Origin: Rhabdophis nuchalis
Taxonomy: Eukaryota > Chordata > Lepidosauria > Squamata > Natricidae
DNA length: 64,000 bases
Assembly: GCA_039707465.1 (NCBI GenBank)
Contig: CM077644.1
Span: 214,271,962-214,335,961, forward strand
Reading direction: 5' to 3'
The translations under genes were made by a program, and so were the position numbers. The notes under the pieces are model-generated. The model was not told the origin of the DNA. It did not search any database and saw only the letters and a program-made list of their open reading frames with translations. This document shows, piece after piece, positions 10,884 to 23,179 of the stretch (position 1 is its first letter; every line of letters begins with the position of its first letter).

Positions 10884-11059
10884 TGATGATGGTGATGTAT
10901 ATGAAAGCAGCTTAATTCAAAACCATACTGTAAGTATAATAGTTCCACACACTTTTTTCTTTCTTTCTAGTATTATCACAAAAGTGTATGGTCTGCTTTT
11001 TTCCCACCTAGATCGACATTGGTTAGGGCAGGAATTGACTGACCAGCTTGTTGTCTGAG

Positions 11060-11180
11060 CCTAATGTGAGCTCAGAGACAGTTACTGACCCAAAGTCACA
11101 CAGCCAGCTTTCAATACTAAAGTGAGTCTAGAACTTGGTCTCCTGATTTCTAGCCTAGGTCCTTAACCATTAAATCTTTG
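11060..11180 (-). mobile_element. MIR/CORE-SINE-like fragment
   Basis: 'acccaaagtcacacagccag' followed by 'aacttggtctcctgatttct' and 'ccttaaccattaaat' matches the reverse complement of the tRNA-head and core layout of MIR-type SINEs. Decayed. Confidence 0.5.
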
Positions 11181-11700
11181 TTAATTGTATTTTTGTGTTC
11201 TGTAATACATATTAAAAAATTTTCCCTGCTCTCACATTTGCATTTGTTGGTTGAGTGGCCTGTTCTACAGCTATGTTTCTAATTTATTATGGATTATCTG
11301 ATAACCCGGCATTGTAGGGTATTTATTTATAGGGGGGAAATATCTGGACCAAATGTAATTTCTAATGGTAGATTTTCCCCCTTACTAGAGGGAGCCCGCC
11401 CTGTGGAGTACTGTGAAGCCGTTACCATGACAACTCCACTGAACTGTAGAGTAGAAGCCATTAGAAGCCAAGGCACAACAGGCTGTATCTGTCCCTTCGG
11501 TGAGAGGGGGCGGTCTAGAAATCTAATTAAATTAATTAATTAATTAATTAACAGAACACACACCCTGAGAGATGTTAGAGGTGCCTTACCCCCCCCCCTC
11601 CACTATTTTTTTTTCTAGAGAGTAAATCATATGTGTACCAAGTTTGGCTGAAATTGCTCAAAGCATTCCAGAGTCATGCTGGAACATACAGATATACACA
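11181..11700. other. Intronic sequence with small simple repeats
   Basis: Holds a (TTAA)n run at 11,530-11,553 and a C run at 11,590-11,599. The stretch 11,495-11,530 ('gagagggggcggtctagaaa') resembles an L2 3' end. No gene. Confidence 0.4.
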
Positions 11701-11711
11701 TAGCCATTTAG

Positions 11712-11818
<107 letters not shown>

Positions 11819-11829
11819 GAGTAAATTTG

Positions 11830-12945
11830 CAATGCAATACAATACAATACAATAGCAGAGTTGGAAGGGACCTTGGAGGTCTTCTAGTCCAACCCTCTGC
11901 ATAGGCAGGAAGCTTATACCATTTCAGACAAATGACTATCCAACATCTTCTTAAAGACTTCCAGGGTTGGGACATTCACAACTTCTGGAGGCAAGCTGTT
12001 CCACTGGTTAATTGTTCTAACTGTCAGGAAATTTCTCCTTAGTTCTAAGTTGCTTCTCTCCTTGATTAGTTTCCACCCATTGCTTCTTGTCCTGCCCCCA
12101 GGTGCCTTGGAGAATAGTTTGACTCCCTCTTCTTTGTGGCACCCTCTGAGATATCGGAACACTGTTATCATGTCTCCCCTGGTCCTTCTTTACATTAAAC
12201 TAGACATACCCAGTTCCTGCAACCGTTCTTCATATGTTTTAGCCTCCAGTCCCCTAATCATCTTGGTTGCTCTTCTCTGCACTCTTTCCAGAGTCTTCAT
12301 GTCTTTTCTACATCGTGGTGACCAAAACTGAATGCAGTATTCCAGGGGTGGCCTTACCAAAGCATTATAAAGTGGTATTAACACTTCACGTGATCTTGAT
12401 TCTATCCGTCCGTTTATGCAGCCTAGAACTGTGTTGGCTTTTTTAGCAGCTGCTGCACACTGCTGGTTCATATTTAAATGGTTGTCCACTAGGATTCTAA
12501 GATCCCTCTCACAGTTGCTACTATTGAGCAAGGTATCACCTATACTGTACCTGTGCATTTTGTTTTTCTTGCCTAAATGTAGAACCTTACTTTTTTCACA
12601 ATTGAATTTCACTTTGTTAGATAGTGTCCAATGTTCAAGTTTGTCAAGATCCTTCTGTATCTTAAGCCTATCTTCTGGAGTGTTGGCTATTCCTGCCAGC
12701 TTGGTGTCATCTGCAAATTTGATGAGTTCCCCATTAATCCCCTCATCCAAATCATTGATGAAGATGTTGAACTGGGCCTAAAACAGAGCCTTGGGGTACT
12801 CCACTGCATACTTCCCTCCATGTAGATGCCGTTCCATTGAGGACTACATGTTGATTGCGGTTGGTCAGCCAGTTACGAATCCATCTGGTGGTGATGCTGT
12901 CTAACCCACATTTATTGCTAGAGAGATGGCAAAACAATCTGACTT
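11830..12945 (-). mobile_element. CR1 LINE, 5'-truncated
   Basis: The 3' UTR shows the CR1 signature 'gagttggaagggacctt' and 'ctagtccaaccc' (plus-strand reading), with a (CAATA)n tail at 11,832-11,853. The coding part spans RT from 'SGVPQGSVLGP' (about 12,780) through 'FADDTKLAG' (FADD in place of YADD) to the C-terminal 'NQWNSLPPEVVNVPTLEVFK' at about 11,990. Frame breaks occur near 12,180 and 12,750, so it cannot encode a full protein. The 5' end stops at about 12,945. Confidence 0.9.
12190..12750 (-). pseudogene. CR1 reverse transcriptase remnant
   Basis: A 186-codon open piece of CR1 RT holding 'LIKFADDTKLAG', 'LHLGKKNKMHRYSIG' and 'LEYCIQFWSPRCRKDMKTLE'. It belongs to the CR1 element and continues in other frames at 11,914-12,171 and 12,752-12,937. 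Non-functional by truncation and frameshift. Confidence 0.88.
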
Positions 12946-14030
12946 ATCCAAAAATATATGCTTGAGTAGTCATCTATATTTAAGCAAGGTAATTGTCCAC
13001 AAAGAACTAGCCTTACCATGTTGCTGCCCTCAGCTGTCCTTGAGAACAAATAATTTTAAAACCCCTAAGATTGTGTCCTTGTGGAGAAGGACCAAGTAAA
13101 TCTCTAGATAATGTCCTGTTAAACCACATCTTTCATAAGGTTATACAAGCTCCTTATCTGGCAGGGTAAATACATACATTCTTATTTATTTTAGGTACAG
13201 TTTTATCAGGCCAGCATAATCTAAATTATTTGAAAGGAGCTAAAATTGGTTGTATTTTCTATAAACAAAAATGTGCTGATTGCTTCAGTGATTTAGGTAT
13301 AGTTTTATGTTGTCTTATCTGAAATAAAACTGTTTAATTGTTTTGTTTAAGAATTGTGATCAGTGGAAGTAAACAATATACATTTATTTTACTTTTAAAG
13401 TAGATTTCTGTCCCACCAAAAAGTAGTTTACCATATATTAAAATCAGAATATAAATCATCATCATCACATTCAAGAGGGAAGGAAAAAGAAAAGATAAGG
13501 CAAACGATAAAAGATTAATATAGCTATCTCATAGTAGTAAAGCTTTTTTATTCAATATTATATTTCCCTATCAGGAAGATTAAGTCTCCATTCCTACTAC
13601 CAAACAATGAATTGTGTGAAGGCATGGGCTGGGTTTTATCATCCATTACAGGTAAGAACCGAAGGAACCAGAAATATGTCCTTTGTAAAAATGAAATCCA
13701 AATGAGTTAAGTCTCCCCTCAGAGTTTTATAGAATATTGCAGGATGTAGTTTTATTTCCTACTTCATCTATATATAAATAAAAATGTAACAAGAGTTTGT
13801 TTAAAACCGCTAATCCCCGAATGTACTGCACCGATCACTTCCACATTTTCACACAACATTCCTTTCGAATACAGCACCAATGATATATATAGATTGTGTA
13901 GATGTCACACCTGTGCCAGGAACACGCAACAGAAATGTAAAAAAATGTAAAAAAAGGTAGGTAGATGGATTCAGAGAAAGCAGTGGGCCACAGGTATTAC
14001 ATCATCGTTTATGATATAAAATACTCTCTC
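12946..14030. other. Intronic sequence, nothing recognised
   Basis: AT-rich. No ORF, terminal repeats or coding-like stretch seen. Confidence 0.4.
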
Positions 14031-14032
14031 CA

Positions 14033-14325
14033 TAAGATAGGTAGGTAGGTAGGCAGTTATAGGGATAGAGAGAGGGAAGGAGAAATGTAGTAGTTAGGTA
14101 GGTTGGTAGGTGGATGGAGAGAGGGAGAAATATGGTAGGTAGGTAGGTAGCTAGCTAGGTAGAGGGATAGAGAGAGGGAGAAACACAGTAGGTAGGTAGG
14201 TACGTAGAGGGATAGAGAGGGAGAGGGAGAAATACGGTAGGTAGGTAGGTGGGTAGGTGGGTAGGTAGATAGATAGATAGGTAGGTATGTAGGTAGAAGG
14301 AGAGAGGGAGAAATACAGTAGGTAT
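14033..14325. repeat. TAGG-based minisatellite with higher-order unit
   Basis: Blocks of (GTAG)n alternate with a conserved purine spacer like 'agagagggagaaata', giving about five units of roughly 55-75 bp. It passes directly into the (AAT)n tail of an L2. Confidence 0.85.
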
Positions 14326-14383
14326 AATAATAATAATAATAATAATAATAATTATAATTATAATTATTATTATTATTATTATT

Positions 14384-14452
<69 letters not shown>

Positions 14453-14925
14453 TTATTTGTATACCGCATCCTCTCCCCAAGGGGACTCGGAGCGGTGCAC
14501 AGGGAAAATTAAAATAGCTATAAAATACATAAATAGAATAGGTAAAAACAAATTAAACTAAAATTATCCCGGCGCTAAAATCCCCAATTATAGATTAACT
14601 AAAATCCCCTAAAATCCTAATAGACGGAGACTAACCCAGGCCGGCCAGACAGAAAAAGTGTGTTTTAAGTTTTTGACGGAAGGAGCGGAGATCCGTGGTT
14701 GTTCTAATTTCGGGGGGAAGGTCGTTCCAGAGGGCTGGGCCCGCCACAGAGAAGGCCCTTCCCCTGGGCGTCGCCCGCTGGCACAGCCTGGTGGACGGCA
14801 CCCGGAGAAGTCCCTCTCTGTGGGAGCGAATCGGCCGCAGGGATGTATGGGGCAGGATCCGATCCCGCAGATAGCTAGGTCCCGTGCCATGGAGCGCTTT
14901 AAAGATGATAACTAACACCTTGGTT
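14326..14925 (-). mobile_element. L2 3' fragment with expanded tail
   Basis: RT C-terminus ('LWNDLPPEIRTTTDLRSFRQ' on the minus strand) and 3' UTR ('cctctccccaaggggactcg'), followed by a compound tail (AAT)n-(ATT)n-(GTT)n-(ATT)n at 14,326-14,452. The 5' end is truncated at about 14,925. Confidence 0.88.
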
Positions 14926-15880
14926 AGGTATGGTGGTTGTGTGTACGTGGTTGTGTGTACGTGTTTGTGTGTGCAGGTGTAGATCTACACAGATTAGTTG
15001 GCCATTTAACCAGACTGGGCCACAGCAATGCGTGGCCAGGAACGGCTAGTATTAAATAATCTTTGTCTAATGCAACAATTTTTGGGATAAAATAGAGCAC
15101 TGAATGAAATGCAGAAAAGCTGTTCCTTCCTAACAGAAATCAGATTGAAATTGACCAGATTGACTGCATAAATCTTTTTTTTAAGACTAGCTAAAATGTT
15201 TCTGTACTGCAATTACTTTAAATTATTCTCATTGCAAGTTGAGGCAAAAAATGTGAAGGATTTTTAAACATAATGACTCTGGTTGATGCTGGAAACAGAA
15301 AACTAATTTGTCAATTTGTCAATATCAGTTGTACATGTTAATTGCCAGTTTTTTTAATGTCTTGCACAATGTGTCAAAATCAATTCTTTATTTCACTCCC
15401 CCAACCATTCCCTTTCCCAAGGATGGAGGTCTGAATTATTTGCTGAGTTTTGTATTTTGCAATTTTTGAAAAAGGAAAGAAAATTTTTAATTTGTGGTTT
15501 ATTGATAATAGTCTGAAATGGACATTATCCAGAAGGCAGTTGAAGATGATTGACTTGGAGAGCAATAATTTATTAAATACATGGAAACAGAGAAAATAAT
15601 TTGTAAAAACAAAGAAAGATACATTTCTCCAAGAGTGTTGATCGAGTTGCACTGATGTTGGTAAGACAGAGAAAATCTACATCCAATATGCCTTTTCTTG
15701 ATATCTGTGGTATGGTATACTCCCTAATTATTTCAATTGGATACTTTTTTATTTGTTTCTCTTTGGTTGTAGCTTTGGTATTTGTTTGGGGTTTTTTTTT
15801 TGTGGCATTCTATTTTGTTATTTCTCACAAAAAAGACAATAAACATGAAGGTCACTTTTTGGTTTGACATGAGCTGAGTT
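14926..15880. other. Intronic sequence, nothing recognised
   Basis: A GT-rich stretch at 14,935-14,980, then AT-rich sequence. ORFs at 15,380-15,652 (minus) and 15,655-15,867 (plus) show no domain and low-complexity hydrophobic composition. Confidence 0.35.
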
Positions 15881-15892
15881 TTCAGTATAGGG

Positions 15893-16025
15893 CAGTGGGG
15901 CCAAACTGGTGGTCCACAGGCTGGATGTGTCATGCGCAGGCTATGCCCACCCCAGCTCTGTGAAGGGGAAAAAATTGCAATACATCATATGATGGAAACC
16001 TGATGTTGTGAGTTTGACACCCGTG
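15893..16025. mobile_element. hAT MITE (family B)
   Basis: Runs from 'cagtggggccaaactgg' to 'gtttgacacccgtg'. Flanks gtataggg and gtataagg match 7 of 8. Related to 17,020-17,153 and 36,122-36,257. Confidence 0.75.
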
Positions 16026-16142
16026 GTATAAGGTCATTCACAAATTATTTATTTAATTTCTATGCTGCCCATCTCACTAATACATAATATTGAAACCATT
16101 GCCCAAAATTTAATTTACAATATAGATGCTTGCTTTTAATTA

Positions 16143-16491
16143 CAGATAGTCCTTGACTTCCACAGTTCATTTAGTGAATACTCTAAGTTACGATGGTCCT
16201 GAAAAAAGTGACATGACCGTTTTGCACACTTATAACCATTGCAGCAGCCCCATGGTCATGTGATAAAAAATTCAGACGCTTGACAACTGACTTATATTTA
16301 TGACATTTGCTGCCTCTGGGGTCATGTGATCACCTTTAGTAATTGTCTGGCAAGCAATGTCAACCAACTTAATTATCGTGATTCACTTAACGACTGTGTC
16401 AAGAAACATCATAAAATGGGACAAAACTCACTTAACAACTGTCTCACTTAGTAACAGACATTTTGTGTAGTTATGGGTTGAGGATTACCTG
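16143..16491. mobile_element. TA-flanked MITE ('cagatagtccttgactt' family)
   Basis: Ends 'cagatagtccttgactt' and 'gaggattacctg' are inverted repeats next to TA on both sides. The body is rich in 'cacttaacaact'-type motifs. Relatives at 42,426-42,838 and 45,235-45,828. Probably Tc1/mariner-related (inference). Confidence 0.7.
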
Positions 16492-16493
16492 TA

Positions 16494-17011
16494 CATAAAA
16501 TTTCAGAAATGAAAAAATACACATTTCTCTGGAAAATTAACTTTGCCTGAAATGTAACTAATAAGCTCATGATCCCATTTGGTCCATATGGCATCCAGAT
16601 ATGATCAAAACAACATCCTGTTTATTTTCACTTTCCGTGTCACTTTAGAAATGAGCTACTTTGAAAGAAAATGGTTTTGATCAGATGCTTATTTCCAGAT
16701 AGTTTAACACTTGGGTCAAAATTTTTCCGTTCTGCTTATAATTTTCTTCTGGTATCAAGTAAGTGGCACTTTTTTAAAATATTGAAGGTACACATTTTCA
16801 AAGTGCAACTGGACATTACGTTCAAGATTTGCCTAATAACCAAGCAGATGTTGGGAAACCCATACACGCTGTGAATATCTGCTATATTTAATTGGAACTT
16901 CCTGTACTTTAAATGATGGAGCTAATTTCTTGAATCTAGAAGACTTCTACTCGTATCTCTATATTTATGAGACCATTGCCAAGCACAGATTTCCAATTTG
17001 TTATAGAGTTG
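16494..17011. other. Intronic sequence, nothing recognised
   Basis: AT-rich; the 67-codon ORF at 16,671-16,874 has no recognisable motif. Confidence 0.35.
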
Positions 17012-17019
17012 TTATAGAG

Positions 17020-17153
17020 CAGGGGTGTCAAACTGGTGGCCCGTGGGCCAGATGCGTCATACATAGGCCATGCCCACCCTGACTCCACACAGGCAAAAAA
17101 CATTGTGATACATCATGATACATCATGTGACACAATTGACTTTGACACCCATG
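17020..17153. mobile_element. hAT MITE (family B)
   Basis: Starts 'caggggtgtcaaac' and ends 'tttgacacccatg', with perfect 8-bp target duplications TTATAGAG at 17,012-17,019 and 17,154-17,161. Confidence 0.9.
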
Positions 17154-17161
17154 TTATAGAG

Positions 17162-17737
17162 GCACCTCAGATCCCAATAAAAATATGTTCAGGTGGATTG
17201 CTCAGAAATGAACATTTAAGTCCCTATCCATGCATTCCTATAGTACTATACATTTATTAATTCCTTTAAAAATTCTTCCTAGTACATATGCATCACCCAG
17301 CTATATATCTGTAGCTAGAAGATCTGTTTATTAGTCCTGTCAGTGCCTGTCACATCAGTATTCTCTCTTGCTAAGGCATACAGGTTGCAGTACAGGATGT
17401 AACATATTTGGGAATGACCTTGAAAAAAGGAGAGGAGATGCTGCCAGATAGAATTGATTTTCTAGTTAATCTGCAGAACCATCCTGAATTAAATTTCCAC
17501 TCCTGCCCTCCCCAAATCTTCAAGCAGATAGCTGTCGTCAAACCTTCCTAGCTTTCAGTTATACATACACCCTCCTACAAATGAAGGTGAATATACGTGT
17601 CCCAGAATAATGTTGCAGGATCCAATCTGGGTCATTCACCCAGACCATAGGTTTTGTTTTCCGAGGTTTCAGGCTCAGGCGGGAGCCCAGCCTCAGGGAA
17701 CTTCATTGGTGCTTTAGGTTGTTCTGTATATGGTATA
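17162..17737. other. Intronic sequence with an old repeat fragment
   Basis: The part at 17,615-17,705 ('gatccaatctgggtcattca'; 'cagcctcagggaacttc') is shared with 27,170-27,265 and may be PLE-derived. No gene. Confidence 0.35.
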
Positions 17738-17739
17738 TA

Positions 17740-18277
17740 CCATATTTTTTCAGAGTATAAGACACACCAGACTGTAAGACACACCAAGATTTTGAAGAGG
17801 CGAATTAAAAAAAACAGTTATTGCACTCTGCAGACCTCCCAAAAATGGCCCGTTTTTCATAAAAATGGGCCTGTTTTGTCAAAAAAAAAGGGCATGAATA
17901 GCTTTTAGGGGGCTTGTAGAGTGCTCCTTGGGGATGGGATGGGGGGAAAATGAGCATTAAATGGCTCATTTTTTGTGAAAATGGGCCCAGGTTTTTTTGT
18001 TTAAAAACAGGGCATGCGTAGCCTTCAGGAGTCTTATAGAGTGCTCCTGGGGGCTGGGGGCAAAATTGAGCAAAAAACAGGCCGTTTCTGCTCATTTCTG
18101 CCCTCCCCAGCCCCCAGGAGCACTCTGGAAGCCTCCTAAAGGCTATGCATGGCCATTTTGGTGACAGGGATAGGGTTTTGAGTGGCCAAAAATTCTGTAT
18201 TCAGTGTATAAGACAAACACAGATTTTCAGCCTCTTTTTTGAAGGAAAAAGTGCATCTTATACTCTGAAAAATACAG
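17740..18277. mobile_element. TA-flanked MITE, uninterrupted copy
   Basis: Inverted ends 'ccatattttttcagag' and 'actctgaaaaatacag' with TA on each side. The body has internal repeats such as 'gcatgaatagc' and 'cttatagagtgctcctg'. Same family as 9177-10,883. Confidence 0.75.
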
Positions 18278-18279
18278 TA

Positions 18280-18599
18280 TATGATGCCTGTTGTAAAGTG
18301 ACTTCTCCGTGGTTGCTCTATATTGCTTTGTGATGATCATCAAAATGACCTCATCATTTGAGGCTGTTGTAGCATTGTCACTAATGCCTAGCAACAATAT
18401 TGAGGACATTGTTGCTAGAAGGAAAAAATGTACAGGAGGAGGTGGTGGATGAGGATGGCAGCAGGGGAGCTATTAAATCAACTTGTGGCTACATTCAAAA
18501 AGCTTCAGAGATCAAATACGTTATTCATGAACATAGGTTCTGTATTTCTATCACAATCTATATTTTGTTTATTAACCCAATACATTCCTTTTTAGGAAC
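18280..18599. other. Intronic sequence, nothing recognised
   Basis: No repeats or coding signal noted. Confidence 0.35.
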
Positions 18600-18778
18600 C
18601 TGTAATCTCTTAAATCGGCACAGAGAGGGGCAACTGGATGGAGCTGAGGATTTACTGACTGGATGCCCTTCCTGATTCTTACAGGAAGTTCACAGCAGAT
18701 ATCACTAGGAGAGAAACATCTGCTGCTACCTAGTATTGAATTGTCAGCCTTCCGAGTGGGAGGCAGGTGTCTTCAGCA
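18600..18778 (-). mobile_element. tRNA-derived SINE fragment, 3'-joined to L2
   Basis: On the minus strand the right end reads as a tRNA-like head with a B-box-like 'ggctgacaattcaata'. The plus-strand part 'ggatgcccttcctgattctt' is a body motif of squamate SINEs. Decayed. Confidence 0.45.
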
Positions 18779-18781
18779 TTA

Positions 18782-19180
18782 GACCGATACGCTCCCACAG
18801 AGAGGGCCTTCTCAGGGTGCCGTCGGCCGGACAATGCCGACTGGTGACACCCAGGGGAAGGGCCTTCTCTGTGGCGGGCCCTGCCCTGTGGAACAACCTA
18901 CCCCCAGAACTTCGTACCATCACTGACCTCCCCCTCTCTCGCCAGTGTTTAAAAACACACCTCTTCCATCAAGCCGGCCTAACATAGCCTCTGCTGGGAC
19001 TAGCCATAGATAGTTTTAATTCGGGGATTTTAATTGGTTTTAGCACAGGATGGGGATCTAATAGGTTTTTTAAATTTTGTATTGAGTTTTTTGTATGTAT
19101 TTTAATTTCCTGTGCGCTGCCCTGGGTCCTCTTGGAGAAGGGCGGGATATAAATTTAATAAAAGAAAAAAAAGAAAAAAA
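18782..19180 (+). mobile_element. L2 3' fragment
   Basis: RT C-terminus ('PIRSHREGLLRVPSAGQCR'; 'LWNNLPPELRTITDLPL') followed by 'ctgggtcctcttggagaagg' and an A-rich tail. Same subfamily as 25,318-26,671. Confidence 0.87.
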
Positions 19181-19329
19181 AAGACCACCATGACATTCTT
19201 GTTAATTAACCCAATCTCGCATTATAAAAACAAGTATATGTAACCTTGTATTTAATCTGTGGAATAGAGAAAAGTATATGTACCTTGTTTATATTTGTCT
19301 ATAGTATATCACAGCTACATATATTATTT

Positions 19330-19690
19330 ACGAGCTGTGGTGGTGCAATGGTTAGAGTTCAGTACTGTAAGTTATTTCTGTTGATCACTGGCTGCCAGCA
19401 GTTTGGCAGATCAAATCTCACCATGTTCAAGTTTGATTTAGCCTTCCATCCTTCCGAGGCGGATAAAATGAGGACCCAGATTGTTGGTGGCAATAGGCTG
19501 AGTCTATAAACTGCTTAGAGGGCTGTGAAGCACTGTGACTTGGCCTTCCATCCTTCCAAGGTGGGTAAAATGAGGACCCAGATTGGTAGGGGCAATATGC
19601 TGAATGTGTAAACTGCTTAGAGGGGGCTGAAAAGCACTATGAAGCAGTATATAAGTAAATGCTATTGCTTTTTCTATTGCTATGAAGCTG
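19330..19690 (+). mobile_element. Sauria-like tRNA SINE with internal duplication
   Basis: The head has an A-box-like 'tggtgcaatggttagag' and a B-box-like 'cagatcaaatctc', so it derives from a tRNA pol III promoter. The body block 'ccttccatccttccgagg...aaaatgaggacccagatt' occurs twice in tandem (about 19,441-19,544 and 19,545-19,655). The tail is TATTGC-rich. Naming as Sauria SINE is from memory. Confidence 0.75.
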
Positions 19691-20486
19691 TCCCTGTAGC
19701 TATAGCTAAAGAAAAACAATTAAACAATTTAAGTACTGATCACACTTTGACCAATACAGTTTCCCAATGTTATTTGTTCTCCAACCTAGTATACTATATT
19801 CAAAATTTTGATTTTGATAAAGTAGTGTGTACGTGTGTGTTTGTGTGCATGTGTGTTGGGTGTCTTGAAACCAAACAGTGACTTTGATCAGATTTTCTGA
19901 TATCCTTGTAAACATCCTGAAAGATTCGTGGGTGGTTTACTGACATCATCTAACAGTCTAAAATACAAACAATAATACAATTTGCTTACCCAAAACAAGC
20001 AAAGAAGCCCAGAAATGTTTATGTACTTAAATCCAAATGAATTTGCTCAATCTGATCTTACAAAGTGGCAAACCTCCAACCCTATATTTTAAAAAATTAA
20101 TATAATCATTTCCCTTGTCCTGAAAGACGATTAAGTATTGCCAGCCTTATAACTGACTGAACTATAAATGCTTGTTTTGTCAGTAAAATATGTTCGTGTT
20201 TTATTAGTAAAACATATTTTAACTTGTCTAAAATAGCAAGGTAGATAAGATTGAAGTATCAAGTTTGGCAGCATATTATGGCCTAGAATGAGCATACTTT
20301 ACAGCCATGTCAAACGGGCTGTTAATTAAGAGTTAGAAGAGGCAATTTTATCCAAGCCAAAGCATGAAAAATTACCTTTCTTCCTTTGACCTACATAGAT
20401 TGCATGGGAGTTTAAATTACACTTGAATGTTTTGAAGAACCCAAATTGTCATTATGTTGGGCAGTTGTCATAAATTTGCTGATGGA
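19691..20486. other. Intronic sequence, nothing recognised
   Basis: AT-rich; a short (GT)n near 19,826-19,858. Confidence 0.35.
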
Positions 20487-20494
20487 GCTATAGT

Positions 20495-20675
20495 CAGAGG
20501 TGGTAGTCTGCCGGTTTGCCCCAGTTTGGGTGAACTTGTAGTGGCAGCAGCAGGAGGCTCCGATCATCCACCCAGATGACATCACGGATACTCCGTGCAT
20601 GTGCAGAAGCAAGCACGCACACACATGCACTCCTGGTGCCAAACCGGTAGCAAAGGTAAGAGGATTTCATGCCTG
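20495..20675. mobile_element. hAT element, short (family D)
   Basis: Starts 'cagaggtggtagtctgccgg' and ends 'ggatttcatgcctg'. Perfect 8-bp duplications GCTATAGT flank it (20,487-20,494; 20,676-20,683). Related to 45,590-45,773. Confidence 0.88.
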
Positions 20676-20861
20676 GCTATAGTGAACAGTTGAACTTATT
20701 AATATGCTTTCTGCAATATTTGCCTGAATTTAACATGCCACAAAAGGACCTGGTAGAGACACGTCTCTATCTAAATTTCTGTTTATGAATTTTGTGGTTA
20801 AAACAGTCAAATCAGACTCAATTTGCTTTATTTGGGGATGAGTTTAACAGTAGGTCTATGG

Positions 20862-20995
20862 CAGGGGTCTGCAAAGTTGGCTCTTTTAAGACTGGTGGAC
20901 TTCAACTCCCAGAATTCCCCAGCCAGCTATGCTGGCTGGAGAACTCTGGGAGTTGAAGTCCACCAGTCTTAAAGAGCCAACTTTGCAGACCCCTG
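20862..20995. mobile_element. Palindromic hAT MITE (family A)
   Basis: Near-perfect palindrome from 'caggggtctgcaaag' to its complement. The flanks gtctatgg and gtctaatg match 6 of 8. Confidence 0.85.
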
Positions 20996-21003
20996 GTCTA
21001 ATG

Positions 21004-22483
21004 ACATCATTAGGGAGATTCTGTGGTAAATGCCCAGAAAGATTATTTAACAGAATAAATGAAATCAGGAGGACTTGTCAAACATTGTGGGTTGGGGAAA
21101 AGGTGATTAAAACAGTTTTATGTCAGTCACAGCATCTGCCTCTTTTTAAAATACCCATTTTTTAGAAGGTACATTTGCACTTTGGAATAATGTTTGCTAT
21201 CCCAGTAATCCCAGAGTAGAATTAGAAATCATTGCCACAAAGACATCTTTAGCATACTAGCTTATTTTATTTTATAAAAAGTCTGTGGATTACTAGTAGA
21301 GTGAATCTGGGAGCGCCATTAGATGGAAAGGCATCACATTAATTACATTCCTGACTTCCTAACAATTAATTAATCACATTGCATTCTTCATAACAACTGC
21401 AGTTATAGTTAGAAGAGAAACTCTTTTAAATTAAGCTTCAATATGAATTTATCCTAACTGAGCATTTTCAATCCAGACTACAGAGGAGTGTAAACAAACC
21501 AGGATCCACTTTAAATTTAAATGGCCTCCCACTCCTCTTTTAAAGCTGCAATAACTAAAAGGAAGATTCCAAATTACCTAACAAAGTTGCACAGAAACCA
21601 AGGCACTCTGATTTAAAACAACCTTCAAATTTTATTTTAAGATTGAACTGTCATTAATTTTTGAAGACCATAACACTCTAAATTGGACCATATAATATTA
21701 GCCTGTTTTAGAACTTATGCTTATGCAACATTTCTTAAAAGGTCTGAGAGGCAGGTATGTCATCACTATTATGTATATAGTATGATTTAAGGACATTAAA
21801 TCATAGTGCAATTGTTTATCAGCAAGCATAGGACGGCATAGTCTTATTCACTGGTGGAAGGGGATGAACAAAGAAAAGTCTGTGCCAGACAATAAAAACT
21901 AATAATGGTTATTTAAAGGAAAATGTAGCAAGGATGTATGGGAATGGAAAGAGGCAGCAAAAGAGCTGAAGAACTACTGATGGATTGGACATGGAGACTG
22001 ACCAAGTTCATGCTACAGGTCAGACAAATAGACTGAAAGCTGGAGAAGGATAAAGATAAAACGATATGGATTTTGAGAGGATCATAGCATAAAGTGGATT
22101 TAAAAAGGGCAGCAGAATATATCAAATCTCTTCCTCGCTGCTACTAAATGAAACTTCCTTTAAAGATTCTAACAGAAGATTGAGACAGAAAGGGCAGTGA
22201 AACAAGCAGTCGGGTAAGCAGGGTTTGCAAGGTTGATAAAACTCACTGGTTGCTTATTTGTAACAATACCAGGCAGCCTATCCACGGGGTTTAGCAATGT
22301 TACAATATTTGGGATGACACAAAGCCAAAAGGTACTATAAAAATCCAGAGGATCTGCACATCACTTCTGAACCTTCCCGAAGGCACCTTAAGGGGTTGTT
22401 TGATTTGTCACGTCATTACAATTCAATGATTCGAAGATCAATAGTTTGAAGATCTGACTTGATCAAGTGTTATGTATAGAACA
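21004..22483. other. Intronic sequence, nothing recognised
   Basis: AT-rich, no convincing frame or terminal repeats in almost 1.5 kb. Confidence 0.4.
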
Positions 22484-22491
22484 GTGATGGC

Positions 22492-22904
22492 GAACCTTTT
22501 TTGCCTCGGGTGCCAAAAGTACACACACGTGAGCGATCATGCTTGCGTGCCCACCCCCATAATTTAAGGCTGCCACCCTGCGTCATACCCTCTGTGCATG
22601 CACACATGACCCCGCCTCTGCTGCTCCCTACCTGCACGCTTGGCTTTCTAGGAGCCTGGGGAGGGCAAAAAGCGGCTCAACACTCAAACCGGAAGTCCGT
22701 TCCCAAACGTTTTTCACTTTCCCCAGGCTTAAGGGAAGCCTCCTAAAGCCTCTGGAGGGCGAAAAACGGTCAAAAGTCAAGGCCGAAAATCAGCTGGCCA
22801 GTGCCCGCATGCACACTGGAGTTGACAGGGCAATGCCTCATGTGCCCTCAGAATTGGCTCTGCGTGCCACTTGTGGCATGTGTGCCATAGGTTCGCCATC
22901 ACAG
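22492..22904. mobile_element. hAT element (family C)
   Basis: Ends 'cagtgatggcgaacc' and 'ggttcgccatcacag'. GC-rich body with 'ggagggcgaaaaacgg'. The flanks gtatagaa and ctctaggc match only 4 of 8, so the copy is older or the boundary slightly shifted. Its plus ORF (22,501-22,746) is not a gene. Confidence 0.75.
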
Positions 22905-23044
22905 CTCTAGGCCCACAGGACCTTAACCAATCATAGAACTAGAAAAAGCTGCCCAAATATAAATGTTCTAAATTTCCCTCCAAAATAGTTGGGGTCATCT
23001 AAAGGTTAGTTTCACCAATGCATGTTTTACAGCATTCTCTAAGA

Positions 23045-23179
23045 CAGGGGTGGGCAAACTTTGCAACTTTAAGTCTGAAGGACTTCAGCTCCCAGAATTC
23101 TCCAGCCAGCAAAGCTGGCTGGAGAATTCTGGGAGCTGAAGTCCTTCAGACTTAAAGTTGCAAAGTTTGCCCACCCCTG
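23045..23179. mobile_element. Palindromic hAT MITE (family A)
   Basis: Near-perfect palindrome 'caggggtgggcaaac' to its complement. The flanks ctctaaga and ctctaagc match 7 of 8. It inserted at the 3' end of the SINE that follows. Confidence 0.88.
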
